Assembly: GCF_019602855.1 (NCBI RefSeq)
Contig: NZ_CP080766.1
Coordinates: 620,001-684,000, forward strand
Direction: 5' to 3'
Length of the DNA stretch: 64,000 nucleotides
Source of the DNA: Cupriavidus pinatubonensis
GTDB lineage: Bacteria; Pseudomonadota; Gammaproteobacteria; Burkholderiales; Burkholderiaceae
The first letter of the stretch is position 1, and every line of letters begins with the position of its first letter. A program made the position numbers and the translations under genes. Under the pieces are notes generated by a model, which was given only the letters and a program-made list of their open reading frames with translations, made no database searches and had not been told where the DNA came from. Shown piece by piece: positions 17,403 to 25,756 of this stretch.

Positions 17403-18779
17403 TTATTGCGGGTGCCTGAGTTCCACGCGGCGAATGTCCTTGACGATCACCAGGTAGCTCAGCACCGTGACCAGTGCATGGACTCCGACGAACACCAGCG
17501 CGCCGTTGAAGGAGCCGGTGACGCTCAGGATATAGCCGATCGCGATCGGCGTAACGATGCCGGCGATATTGCCGAACGTATTGAAGATGCTGCCCGCCAG
17601 GCCGATCACTTCCTTGGGCGCGGTATCCGCCACGACGGCCCAGCCCAGCGCGCCGATGCCCTTGCCGAAGAAGGCCAGCGCCATGAAGCCGACGACGAGC
17701 CATTCGGCATCGACATAGTTGCAGGCGATCATGCTGACCGACAGCAGCATGCCGGCCACGATGGGCACCTTGCGGGCGACAGTCAGCGTATGGCCGCGGC
17801 GCAGCAGCGCGTCGGAAATCATGCCGCCCAGCACGCCGCCAAGGAAGCCGCAGATTGCCGGCAGCGACGCCACGAAACCTGCCTTGAGGATCGACATGCC
17901 GCGCGCCTGCACCAGGTACACCGGAAACCAGGTCAGGAAGAAATAGGTCAGCACGTTGATGCAGTACTGGCCCAGGTAGACGCCGGCCAGCATGCGGTTG
18001 CTCAGCAGCTGGCGTGCATAGAACCAGCCCGCCGGCGCCGCGGCCTTGCCGGCACCGCGCGCCGCGCCTTCGTTCATGTGGATCAGGCCGCCGCCCTGCT
18101 CGATGTGCTCGAGTTCCGCGCGATTGACCGCGGGATGGTCGGCTGGGCTACGCATGACCTTGAGCCACAGCAAGGCCAGCGCCATGCCGATCACGCCCAT
18201 CCACAGATAGACGTGGTGCCAGCCCCAGCTATGCGTGACCCATGCCATCAGCGGCGTGAACACCACGGCCGCGAAGTACTGCGCCGCGTTGAAGATGGCC
18301 GACGCCGTGCCGCGCTCCGACGTGGGGAACCAGCTCGCGACCACCTTGGCATTGGCCGGAAATGCGGGGGACTCGGCCAGGCCCACGGCAAAGCGCAACA
18401 TGAACAGCACGGTCATCACCGCGCCCATGGAGGCGAACACACCCACCCAGCCCTGCAGGAGCGTGAACACCGACCACAGGCAGATACTGGCCGCATAGAT
18501 TCGGCGCGCGCCAAAGCGGTCAAGCAGCCAGCCGCCCGGAATCTGTGCCATGACATAGGCCCAGCTGAAGGCCGAGAAGATATAGCCCATCTGCACGGCG
18601 CTGAAACCGAAGGCCTCGCGCATGGCGGGGCCCGTGATCGACAGCGTGGCGCGGTCGGCATAGTTGACCGTGGTGACGATGAAGATCATCGCCAGGATCC
18701 AGTAACGGATGTTGGTGCGGCGCGCGGTGGCTGCCCTGCCGGCTGCGGTCGTCGAGGTGGAAGTGGGGCTTGCGTTCAT
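17403..18779 (-). CDS. gudP: MFS transporter for galactarate/glucarate (GudP-like)
   Basis: A 458-residue anion:cation symporter family MFS protein with 12 predicted transmembrane segments. [20 protein letters not shown] and [20 protein letters not shown] are near-identical to GudP/GarP/DgoT-type motifs, and [15 protein letters not shown] is typical. It imports aldarates by proton symport. It heads a two-gene unit with garD and is divergent from kdgD across 368 nt that hold two related palindromic sites. Confidence 0.86.
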   Translation of the reverse strand: MNASPTSTSTTAAGRAATARRTNIRYWILAMIFIVTTVNYADRATLSITGPAMREAFGFSAVQMGYIFSAFSWAYVMAQIPGGWLLDRFGARRIYAASICLWSVFTLLQGWVGVFASMGAVMTVLFMLRFAVGLAESPAFPANAKVVASWFPTSERGTASAIFNAAQYFAAVVFTPLMAWVTHSWGWHHVYLWMGVIGMALALLWLKVMRSPADHPAVNRAELEHIEQGGGLIHMNEGAARGAGKAAAPAGWFYARQLLSNRMLAGVYLGQYCINVLTYFFLTWFPVYLVQARGMSILKAGFVASLPAICGFLGGVLGGMISDALLRRGHTLTVARKVPIVAGMLLSVSMIACNYVDAEWLVVGFMALAFFGKGIGALGWAVVADTAPKEVIGLAGSIFNTFGNIAGIVTPIAIGYILSVTGSFNGALVFVGVHALVTVLSYLVIVKDIRRVELRHPQ

Positions 18780-18827
18780 CAGGTCTCCTCATGGCCCTGC
18801 TTGCCACACGGCAAAAGGCGGATTGAG

Positions 18828-18845
18828 ATATGTCGTCGTATGACT
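18828..18845. promoter_or_regulatory. Candidate regulator site upstream of gudP-garD
   Basis: The segment contains GTCGTCGTAT at 18832-18841, about 50 bp upstream of the gudP start. The same core, GTC(A/G)TCGTA(C/T), occurs on the minus strand inside the palindrome at 19050-19065. Sharing the core suggests one GntR-type regulator controls both directions. No regulator gene lies in the immediate neighbourhood. Confidence 0.35.
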
Positions 18846-19049
18846 GAGATTATAGGGATCGGATCGGGGCATCGTAGTGCGCGTTTACCCCAACTTCCCC
18901 TGATTCACCCTGGAATTTTTTCCGTTTTCTTTGCAGAACATGGGTATCTGGCGGTTTGAAACCGCGCGCCAACAGCGCTGACCAAAGATACGACACCGGG
19001 GTTTTCCCGCAATCCGGCATTTGAATGCTTGTCTATTGTCGCGCCTAGT

Positions 19050-19065
19050 TGTACGATGACGTACA
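19050..19065. promoter_or_regulatory. Palindrome TGTACG-N4-CGTACA upstream of kdgD
   Basis: A perfect 6-bp-arm palindrome 83 bp upstream of the kdgD start. The spacing and TGTAC-type arms fit FadR-subfamily GntR operators, which commonly control sugar-acid genes. The rest of the 18780-19147 divergent region shows no gene. Confidence 0.5.
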
Positions 19066-19147
19066 TTGATAACGCACTGCAGGAACGCGGAACGCCGCCC
19101 TGCCCCAATCCATCACCCACTGCCGCCTCTGGCCCAGGATGAGAGAC

Positions 19148-20062
19148 ATGACGACACCGCAAGAACTGAAGCAGATCATTTCGGAAGGCCTGCTGTCCTT
19201 CCCAGTCACCGACTTCGACACGCAAGGCAACTTCCGGCCGGAAACGTACGTCAAGCGCCTCGAATGGCTGGCGCCCTATGGCGCATCGGCGCTGTTCGCG
19301 GCTGGCGGCACCGGCGAGTTCTTCTCCCTGACGCCGGATGACTACTCGAACGTGATTCGCACCGCGGTGGAAACCTGCGCGGGCAAGGTGCCCATCCTGG
19401 CTGGCGCAGGCGGCCCGACCCGCGTTGCCATCGCCTACGCTCAGGAAGCGCAGCGCCTTGGCGCCAAGGGCATTCTGCTGATGCCCCACTACCTGACCGA
19501 AGCGTGCGAAGAAGGCATTGCCAATCACATCGAGGAAGTCTGCAAGGCGGTGAACATCGGGGTGATCGTCTACAACCGCGCCAACTCGCGCATCGGTGCC
19601 GACCTGCTCGAACGCGTGGTCGACCGCTGCCCGAACCTGATCGGCTTCAAGGACGGCGTCGGCGAGATCGAAGCGATGGTGCGCGTGCGCCGCAAGCTCG
19701 GTGACCGCCTGGCCTACCTGGGCGGCCTGCCGACCGCGGAAGTCTATGCCGCCGCCTACAAGGCGCTGGGCGTGCCGGTGTATTCGTCGGCTGTGTTCAA
19801 CTTCATTCCGCGCACTGCGATGGAGTTCTACCGCGCCGTCGCCGCCGACGACCACGCGACCATCGGCCGCCTGATCGACGACTTCTTCCTCCCCTACCTG
19901 GATATCCGCAACCGCCGTCAGGGCTATGCGGTGAGCATCGTCAAGGCCGGCGCCCGCCTGGTCGGCTACGACGCCGGCCCCGTGCGCGCACCGCTGACGG
20001 ACCTGACGGCCGACGAGACGGAAAAGCTGGATGCGCTGATCCGCAAGCTCGGACCGCAGTAA
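19148..20062 (+). CDS. kdgD: 5-dehydro-4-deoxyglucarate dehydratase
   Basis: A 304-residue member of the DHDPS/NAL class I aldolase-like family. [14 protein letters not shown], the Tyr region [10 protein letters not shown] and the Schiff-base Lys in [13 protein letters not shown] identify KDG dehydratase. It converts 5-dehydro-4-deoxy-D-glucarate to 2,5-dioxopentanoate with loss of CO2 and water; the next enzyme, alpha-ketoglutarate semialdehyde dehydrogenase, is not nearby. I chose the ATG at 19148 because AGGA sits 8 nt before it; an in-frame ATG at 19139 lacks a good site. Confidence 0.92.
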   Translation: MTTPQELKQIISEGLLSFPVTDFDTQGNFRPETYVKRLEWLAPYGASALFAAGGTGEFFSLTPDDYSNVIRTAVETCAGKVPILAGAGGPTRVAIAYAQEAQRLGAKGILLMPHYLTEACEEGIANHIEEVCKAVNIGVIVYNRANSRIGADLLERVVDRCPNLIGFKDGVGEIEAMVRVRRKLGDRLAYLGGLPTAEVYAAAYKALGVPVYSSAVFNFIPRTAMEFYRAVAADDHATIGRLIDDFFLPYLDIRNRRQGYAVSIVKAGARLVGYDAGPVRAPLTDLTADETEKLDALIRKLGPQ

Positions 20063-20091
20063 GGTCGCTCCAGAACACCGGACACAGTTGG

Positions 20092-20120
20092 ATACCCCGC
20101 CGCGAGCGGGGTATTTCTTT
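20092..20120 (+). terminator. Rho-independent terminator after kdgD
   Basis: Stem ATACCCCGC / GCGGGGTAT (9 bp, perfect) with a 5-nt loop, followed by TTCTTT. It lies 30 nt after the kdgD stop and directly abuts the end of a small minus-strand ORF, so it may act for both. Confidence 0.85.
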
Positions 20121-20298
20121 ATGTGGCGGCCGACCTCGGCAGAAGGCGCACGCCCTGGTCATCAAAATACACGCTGAAGTGTGCCGGCTGATAGCCGCTC
20201 GCATAGAGCCGGTACGACCATGCCTCGCGCTTCGCGCGTACGATGATCATCGTCGATTCGGTCGGTGTCCATCGGCGGCGCAAATGAGATAACGGCAT
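20119..20298 (-). CDS. Small hypothetical protein (59 aa)
   Basis: An open frame of 59 codons from ATG 20298 with coding-like GC3. The C-terminal part (WSYRLYASGYQPAHFSVYFDDQGVR, shortened here to its core YRLYASGYQPAHFSVYF) has alternating aromatic and polar residues that look like beta strands. I do not recognise a family. No strong ribosome-binding site is visible. It lies between the kdgD terminator and the siderophore locus and may be noise. Confidence 0.4.
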   Translation of the reverse strand: MPLSHLRRRWTPTESTMIIVRAKREAWSYRLYASGYQPAHFSVYFDDQGVRLLPRSAAT

Positions 20299-20327
20299 CG
20301 CGCGGCAGGTTCTGGCCGCTCACCCTG

Positions 20328-20777
20328 CTACCGGCCCTGGGTTCTCAGGCGCTCCAAAGGAATTGACGTGCGGGGCAAGGACGGCTCGAAGAAGTGTCGG
20401 GTGCTCTTGTGCGGCAGCAGCGCGCCGGCAGCCACGGTATGCAGGATGCAACGTGTATCGAATGGCTCCCCGGAATGCCAGTCACGCACGCAAATGCGCG
20501 CATCGCCATAGCACAGTGGAATGCAGGGCAAGCACTTGAGCCCGAGACGCATTGCGGCGCGCAACCGGTGGTTGCCATCCATCACGATACCGTGCGATGC
20601 CTCGACCGGAATGGGTGCCAGCCAGCAGCCATCGGAGGCAATCAACTCGGTAAGGATCCATACCCCCTCCATATCCACCTCCTCCGACTGGCGGAAGAAG
20701 GAAATCGGCAGCACGGCAATGCCATAGCCGCGGGCGTCGTGCCGCGCCAACGCGGATGTTTCCGGGATGTCGTTCAT
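20328..20777 (-). CDS. ParB/sulfiredoxin-fold protein, SbnI/SerK-like (putative free serine kinase)
   Basis: A 149-residue protein with a ParB/Srx-like domain. A Ser-Glu-Glu near 31-33, PIPVEAS and the nucleotide-binding-type motif MDGNHRLRAAMRLG (DGNHR at 67-71) correspond to blocks seen in SbnI and SerK, which phosphorylate free L-serine to O-phospho-L-serine. That product is the substrate of SbnA, encoded in the divergent operon, so the role fits (inference). It is shorter than S. aureus SbnI (about 254 residues) and lacks its C-terminal part. A GTG start at 20807 is possible; I prefer the ATG at 20777. It shares the Fur-controlled divergent region with the receptor gene. Confidence 0.65.
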   Translation of the reverse strand: MNDIPETSALARHDARGYGIAVLPISFFRQSEEVDMEGVWILTELIASDGCWLAPIPVEASHGIVMDGNHRLRAAMRLGLKCLPCIPLCYGDARICVRDWHSGEPFDTRCILHTVAAGALLPHKSTRHFFEPSLPRTSIPLERLRTQGR

Positions 20778-20865
20778 GGTCTCGGCAAGCAGGCTTGGGC
20801 TGGCCACACGTGCGTCGGCGCAGCCAGCGGTTTCGGACAGATCAAGTTATCTGCACAATTTACTT

Positions 20866-20884
20866 GATAATGATTCGCATTTGC
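20866..20884. promoter_or_regulatory. Fur box
   Basis: The 19-mer starting GATAATGAT and ending CATTTGC matches the Fur consensus GATAATGATAATCATTATC at 14 of 19 positions. It lies between the divergent SbnI-like gene and the TonB receptor gene, so it should repress both when iron is plentiful. Confidence 0.75.
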
Positions 20885-20970
20885 AATAGGCTCCTGACAC
20901 CACTTACCTGTCCGATACGATCCGATCCTCGCTGACCGCTCGTTGTGGACGTCAACGAGGAACCTTGAGC

Positions 20971-23235
20971 ATGCCGGTCCCCGGTCAGACTGCCCTGGCA
21001 GCCCCCCTCACCACAACGAGATCGTTCCAGACAACAAGCACCCTCCCAGGCATAGCGGCCGCGTGCCCGCGACCGGCTTGGCGAGGTCTCGCACCGTCTC
21101 TGGCAATGGCAGGCCTGCTGGCATTGACCACCCTGGACCCCGCCCGGGCTCAGGACGGCGCCACTGCCACCGGCAATGTCAGTGCGCAAACCTTGCCGGA
21201 GGTCCGTGTCACCGCCGATGCGTCACCGGAAGACCTGCCCGCGCCCTATGCCGGCGGCCAGGTCGCGCGCGGTGCGCGGCTTGGTGTGCTGGGCAACACC
21301 AGCATCATGAAGGCGCCGTTCAACGTGAGCAGCTACACCGCGCAGATGATCCAGGACCAGCAATCTCCAACGCTGGCTGACGCTGTCAACAAGGATCCAT
21401 CGGTGCGATTCACCGGCCTGCCCGGCGGCAACATCGACAACTTCTATATCCGCGGCTTCCCGGTAGGCGAAGGCAACAGCGGCGAAATCGCATTCGACGG
21501 CCTGTACGGCGTGGCACCGAATTACCGCGTCTTCACCGACTACGTGGAGCGCCTCGAAGTCATCAAAGGGCCGGCCGCGATGCTATATGGCATGTCCCCC
21601 AACAGCGGCGTGGGGGGCGTGATCAACATCGTGCCCAAGCGCGCGCACGAGGACCTGGCTTCGGTGACTGCGAGCTATGCGTCCGACACGCAGTTCGGCG
21701 GCCACGTCGACTTGAGCCAGCGCTTCGGCGAATCGAGGGAATGGGGTGTGCGCTTCAACGGCAGCTACTACCAGGGCGATACACCCATGGATAACCAGTC
21801 GCGCAAGGCCGGCATCGGCGCATTGTCGCTGGACTACCAGGGCAAGCAGCTGCGGGCCTCGCTGGACGTGATTGGCCAGCAGGAAAAGATCGATGCGCCG
21901 GGCCGCGCTTTCATCATGGGGCCCGGCCTGCAGGCCATCCCAGGCGCGCCGGACGGCCGACGCAACGTCACGCAGCCGTGGGAATGGACGCGCGGCACTG
22001 ACGAGTCCCTGCTGTTCCGCACGGAATACGACATCAACGACCACCTCACCGTCTTCGCCGATGCCGGCGGTGGCTGGACACAGCTTTCGCGCCTGTTCGG
22101 CACCACGCCACAAATCGTCAACGCGCAGGGCGACACGTTGAGCACGCCCACCTATTACAAGTTCAAGGTCGATCGCGCCACGTACGATGCCGGCTTGCGC
22201 AGCCGCTTTGACACCGGCCCCCTGCGCCATGCCGTGACCTTCCAGGCGAGCGCCTACGCCGACAGCCTGGACCGCGCCAACACCACAGGCACGCCCGTGG
22301 CATCGAATATCTATAACCCCGTGGTACGTCCGGCCCAGGGTCTGCCTGCGCCCGATAGCGTTCCCAAAGTCTCGGATAACGACCAGACGGGCTTCTCGCT
22401 CGCGGACACCATGTCCGCGCTGGATGACCGCGTGCTGTTGACGCTGGGCGTGCGGCAGCAGCGCATCCGCTCACGCAATTTCGGCGCAACAGGGGCCGTG
22501 ACTTCGTCCTATGAGGAAAGCGCCACCACACCGATGGCGGGCCTCGTCGTGCAGCCATGGAAGCGCGTGTCGCTGTATGCGAACTACGTCCAGGGCTTGA
22601 GCAAGGGCGACGTGGCGCCCCCTACGGCGAGCAACTCGGGCGAGGTGTTCGCGCCGTATAAGACCACGCAGTACGAGGTCGGCACCAAGGTCGATTTCGG
22701 CCGCTTCAGCGCCACGCTGGCCGCGTTCCAGATCAGCAAGCCCAGCGGCCAGCTCGGCGGCAATGTGTTCTCGGTCAACGGCGAACAACGCAACCGCGGG
22801 CTGGAGCTGAACCTGTTCGGCCAGGTTGCGCCCGGTGTGCGGCTGTTGGGTGGCGTGGCGCTGATCGATGGCGAGATCACGAGGTCCGGCACCGCGGCCG
22901 CGGTCGGCAAGGACCCGATCGGCGTGCCGCGCGTTCAGGCCAACCTTGGTGCGGAATGGGACTTGCCGTGGGTAGCGGGCCTGACCGTAAGCGGCACCAT
23001 GATCTACACGGGCAGGCAATACGTGAACCAGCTCAATACCGCCAGCCTGCCGTCATGGGCCAGGTTCGACCTGGGCGCACGCTATCGCACGCGCATCACG
23101 GGAAAGACCACGACCTTCCGCGCCAACGTGCTCAACGTATTCGACCGCAACTACTGGTCGGGTGTGACATCGTGGGGCGGCTTCTCGCAAGCCGCGCCGC
23201 GCACGGTAATGCTGTCCGCCACCGTTGAATTCTGA
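20971..23235 (+). CDS. TonB-dependent ferric-siderophore outer-membrane receptor
   Basis: A 754-residue outer-membrane receptor. A long export signal ends near residue 60 (AGLLALTTLDPARAQ). The TonB-box-like LPEVRVTA follows, then a plug domain (about 105-215: NFYIRGFPVGEG, VERLEVIKGPAAMLYG, GGVINIVPKRA) and a 22-strand barrel ending in a terminal Phe (SATVEF). There is no N-terminal signalling (STN) extension, so it transports without sigma/anti-sigma control. The ATG at 20971 follows GAGGAA; an upstream TTG at 20965 is less likely. It is first in the siderophore operon, behind a Fur box, and presumably imports the product made by the next genes. Confidence 0.93.
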   Translation: MPVPGQTALAAPLTTTRSFQTTSTLPGIAAACPRPAWRGLAPSLAMAGLLALTTLDPARAQDGATATGNVSAQTLPEVRVTADASPEDLPAPYAGGQVARGARLGVLGNTSIMKAPFNVSSYTAQMIQDQQSPTLADAVNKDPSVRFTGLPGGNIDNFYIRGFPVGEGNSGEIAFDGLYGVAPNYRVFTDYVERLEVIKGPAAMLYGMSPNSGVGGVINIVPKRAHEDLASVTASYASDTQFGGHVDLSQRFGESREWGVRFNGSYYQGDTPMDNQSRKAGIGALSLDYQGKQLRASLDVIGQQEKIDAPGRAFIMGPGLQAIPGAPDGRRNVTQPWEWTRGTDESLLFRTEYDINDHLTVFADAGGGWTQLSRLFGTTPQIVNAQGDTLSTPTYYKFKVDRATYDAGLRSRFDTGPLRHAVTFQASAYADSLDRANTTGTPVASNIYNPVVRPAQGLPAPDSVPKVSDNDQTGFSLADTMSALDDRVLLTLGVRQQRIRSRNFGATGAVTSSYEESATTPMAGLVVQPWKRVSLYANYVQGLSKGDVAPPTASNSGEVFAPYKTTQYEVGTKVDFGRFSATLAAFQISKPSGQLGGNVFSVNGEQRNRGLELNLFGQVAPGVRLLGGVALIDGEITRSGTAAAVGKDPIGVPRVQANLGAEWDLPWVAGLTVSGTMIYTGRQYVNQLNTASLPSWARFDLGARYRTRITGKTTTFRANVLNVFDRNYWSGVTSWGGFSQAAPRTVMLSATVEF

Positions 23236-23251
23236 GACGCGCTTGCACTGC

Positions 23252-24700
23252 ATGACTGCATCGCTGACCACCAACGCCCCCTCGGACCAGACCATGTGGA
23301 CTGACCATGATTCCGTACGCGCTTTGCCGGATCGCTACCGCACCGTTCCGCCCGGGCAATTGCCACCGTTCTGGGACCCGGTGATCGCGCGGATGCTGCG
23401 CAACGCACCGCACCTGCTGGCTGCGGCAGTGGCGCAATACGGGTCCCCGCTCAACGTGCTTTGGCCGCACGCGCTGCGCAACAACGTTGCGGCCTTGCGC
23501 GCGGTGCTGGCCACGCACTGCGTGCAAGCCGAGATCTTCTACGGCGCCAAGGTGAACAAATCACAGGCGCTGGTGAAAGCCGCGGTGATGGCAGGCGTGG
23601 GCATCGATGTCTCGAGCCGCCACGAGCTGCGCGATGCCCTGCGGGCCGGCGCCGACGCGTTGCGCATATGCGCGACGGGTCCGGCCAAGACCGAGGCGTT
23701 TCATGAGCAGTTGCTGGCGCATGGCGCACTGATCTCTGTCGATTCGCTCGAAGAACTGGACGACGTATGCGCCTGCCTGCGGCGAGCGCCGGCAGGCCGC
23801 CACGCCCGTGTACTGCTGCGCTACTGTCCCGATTCGGCGCGCGGCAGCCGCTTCGGCATGGCCGCCGATACCGTGGTGCAGGGCCTGAAGCACATTGCCA
23901 GTGCCACCGAGCGACTGGCGTTCGAAGGCTTTCACTTTCACCTGAGTGGTTATGGCTGGGAGACCCGGGCACAGGCATTGCGCGAACTGCTTCCACTGAT
24001 CGATGCCGCGGATTCCATGGGGCTGACTACAACGATGATCGACATCGGCGGCGGCCTGCCGGTGCGCTATGTCGATCCCGACGTCTACACCGAATTCCTG
24101 CAATCGCAGCGGCCGGAACATTACCGCAACGGCATCGTGCCGGCGTCCTTCTATCCATACGGCGGCCACATCGATGCCGCTACATGGCTGGACGACTTCC
24201 TCAATGCGCCGTGCACGGCGGGTCAGTCGATCGCGGCATGGCTGCGGGCGGGCGGCGTCACGCTGGCGCTGGAACCCGGGCGGTGCCTTGCGGCCCAGGC
24301 CGGCATCACCGTGTTCCGCGTAACGCGCAGCAAGCCGCTTGGCGATGGCCGGCACGTCGTATTCGTGGAGGGCAGCAGCTTCAGCGCCTGCGAGACCTGG
24401 TTCGCTTCGGAATTCCTGGCCGATCCCGCATGGATCAGCGCCGTACCGCCGCGCACCGTTGGCGCAAGGCCCGTGCAGGCTTATATCGCCGGCCACAGTT
24501 GCCTGGACGAAGACGTGCTGACCAATCGCCTGCTGCCATTCGGCGGGCTGCCCCATCCGGGCGATCTGCTGGTCTACGCCAACACCGCGGGCTACCAGAT
24601 GGATCTGCTCGAAAACGAGTTTCACCGCCACCCCATGCCACGCCGCGTGGCCGCGCAGTGCGGTGACGCGGGCCGCGTTTCCTTTTCCCTTGACCAATGA
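23252..24700 (+). CDS. sbnH: SbnH-like PLP-dependent siderophore decarboxylase (fold type III)
   Basis: A 482-residue alanine-racemase-fold decarboxylase. The PLP lysine is K100 in IFYGAKVNKS; GIDVSSRHELRDAL, FHFHLSGYGWETR, MIDIGGGLPVRY and LALEPGRCL follow, and the C-terminal AGHSCLDEDVL supplies the family Cys/Asp. SbnH decarboxylates a citryl-diaminopropionate intermediate to a citryl-diaminoethane unit in staphyloferrin B biosynthesis (known); related enzymes act in rhizoferrin-type pathways. I chose the ATG at 23252, 16 nt after the receptor stop. Confidence 0.86.
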   Translation: MTASLTTNAPSDQTMWTDHDSVRALPDRYRTVPPGQLPPFWDPVIARMLRNAPHLLAAAVAQYGSPLNVLWPHALRNNVAALRAVLATHCVQAEIFYGAKVNKSQALVKAAVMAGVGIDVSSRHELRDALRAGADALRICATGPAKTEAFHEQLLAHGALISVDSLEELDDVCACLRRAPAGRHARVLLRYCPDSARGSRFGMAADTVVQGLKHIASATERLAFEGFHFHLSGYGWETRAQALRELLPLIDAADSMGLTTTMIDIGGGLPVRYVDPDVYTEFLQSQRPEHYRNGIVPASFYPYGGHIDAATWLDDFLNAPCTAGQSIAAWLRAGGVTLALEPGRCLAAQAGITVFRVTRSKPLGDGRHVVFVEGSSFSACETWFASEFLADPAWISAVPPRTVGARPVQAYIAGHSCLDEDVLTNRLLPFGGLPHPGDLLVYANTAGYQMDLLENEFHRHPMPRRVAAQCGDAGRVSFSLDQ

Positions 24701-24712
24701 ACGGAGCTCCCG

Positions 24713-25756
24713 ATGATCCTGTGGAAAGTGTCAGACCTGATCGGCAACACACCGATGCTGGGCATCCCCGTCCCCGACAAGGACTCGGTGCTGTTGCTGA
24801 AGGTGGAGAAGAACAACCCGGGCGGCAGCATGAAGGATCGCATGGCCCGCAATATGGTATTGGCTGCGCTGAAGTCCGGGCGGCTGCAACCGAACGGCGT
24901 GATTGTCGAATCGTCGTCCGGCAACACCGGCATCGGGCTGGCGCTGGCCGCGATTGAATTCGGCTTGCGCTTCATTGCCGTGGTTGACCACCACGCGGCG
25001 CCGGACAAGATCGCCGTCATGCGCGCGCTGGGCGCCGAGATTCGCTACGTAGAAGGCAATTTCCAAGAAAACGAAGTCGCCGTGGTGGAGCGCCAGCGCC
25101 TCGCTGCTGAGATCGCCAGTCAGACGCCCGGCGCCGTATTCATGAACCAGTCGGACAATGCGGCCAATGCCGGCGGCTACCTCGAATTCGTCCGAGAGAC
25201 CTTTGCCCAGGCGCGCGAAGTCAATGCGTTCGTGGGTTGCGTCGGCACCGGCGGCTCGATGACCGGCATCGCCCGCGGCGTGAAGCAGTTCAATCCCGAC
25301 GCTGTAACCATTGCGGTCGAGCCGTCCGGATCGATCGTGTTCGGCATGCCTGGCCACCCCTACTACCAGTCGGGCACGGGCACGCCGCAGGGTGACACGG
25401 TCGGGCTCGTGCTCGACTACAGCTGCATCGACATGGGCGTACAGGTCACCGATGCGCAGGCCTTCGAGACCGCGCGCTACGTGGCCCGCCAGACCGGGCT
25501 GCTGGTGGGCGGCTCCACCGGTGGCGCCATCTACAAGGCACTGGAGGCCATCCATGACAGCCAAATACGCGGCAACGTCGTCGTCCCCGTGGCCGACGGC
25601 GGCGAGAAGTACCTGCACACCGTCTTCGACGAGGACTGGCTGCGGGCGCGCAACCTGCTCGCGCCGCAGGTATGGCAGCGCCTGGACGCATGGCTTGGCA
25701 AGGCCACGTGCCGCGACGAGGTCGCGCCCGACGTCCTGCGCCTGAATGCCGCATGA
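24713..25756 (+). CDS. sbnA: N-(2-amino-2-carboxyethyl)-L-glutamate synthase (SbnA)
   Basis: A 347-residue cysteine-synthase-fold enzyme. The PLP lysine is K41 in NPGGSMKDRMA; SSSGNTGIGLA binds the substrate carboxylate and GCVGTGGSMTG the phosphate. SbnA condenses O-phospho-L-serine with L-glutamate to form ACEGA, the precursor of L-2,3-diaminopropionate. The length and the NTPML start match SbnA rather than CysK. Its stop overlaps the next gene's start (ATGA at 25753-25756), so the two enzymes are translationally coupled. Confidence 0.88.
   Translation: MILWKVSDLIGNTPMLGIPVPDKDSVLLLKVEKNNPGGSMKDRMARNMVLAALKSGRLQPNGVIVESSSGNTGIGLALAAIEFGLRFIAVVDHHAAPDKIAVMRALGAEIRYVEGNFQENEVAVVERQRLAAEIASQTPGAVFMNQSDNAANAGGYLEFVRETFAQAREVNAFVGCVGTGGSMTGIARGVKQFNPDAVTIAVEPSGSIVFGMPGHPYYQSGTGTPQGDTVGLVLDYSCIDMGVQVTDAQAFETARYVARQTGLLVGGSTGGAIYKALEAIHDSQIRGNVVVPVADGGEKYLHTVFDEDWLRARNLLAPQVWQRLDAWLGKATCRDEVAPDVLRLNAA

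Noticed and set aside
17388-18959. A 523-codon plus-strand frame
   Set aside because: Antisense to the gudP-like gene; His/Arg/Gln-rich shadow composition.
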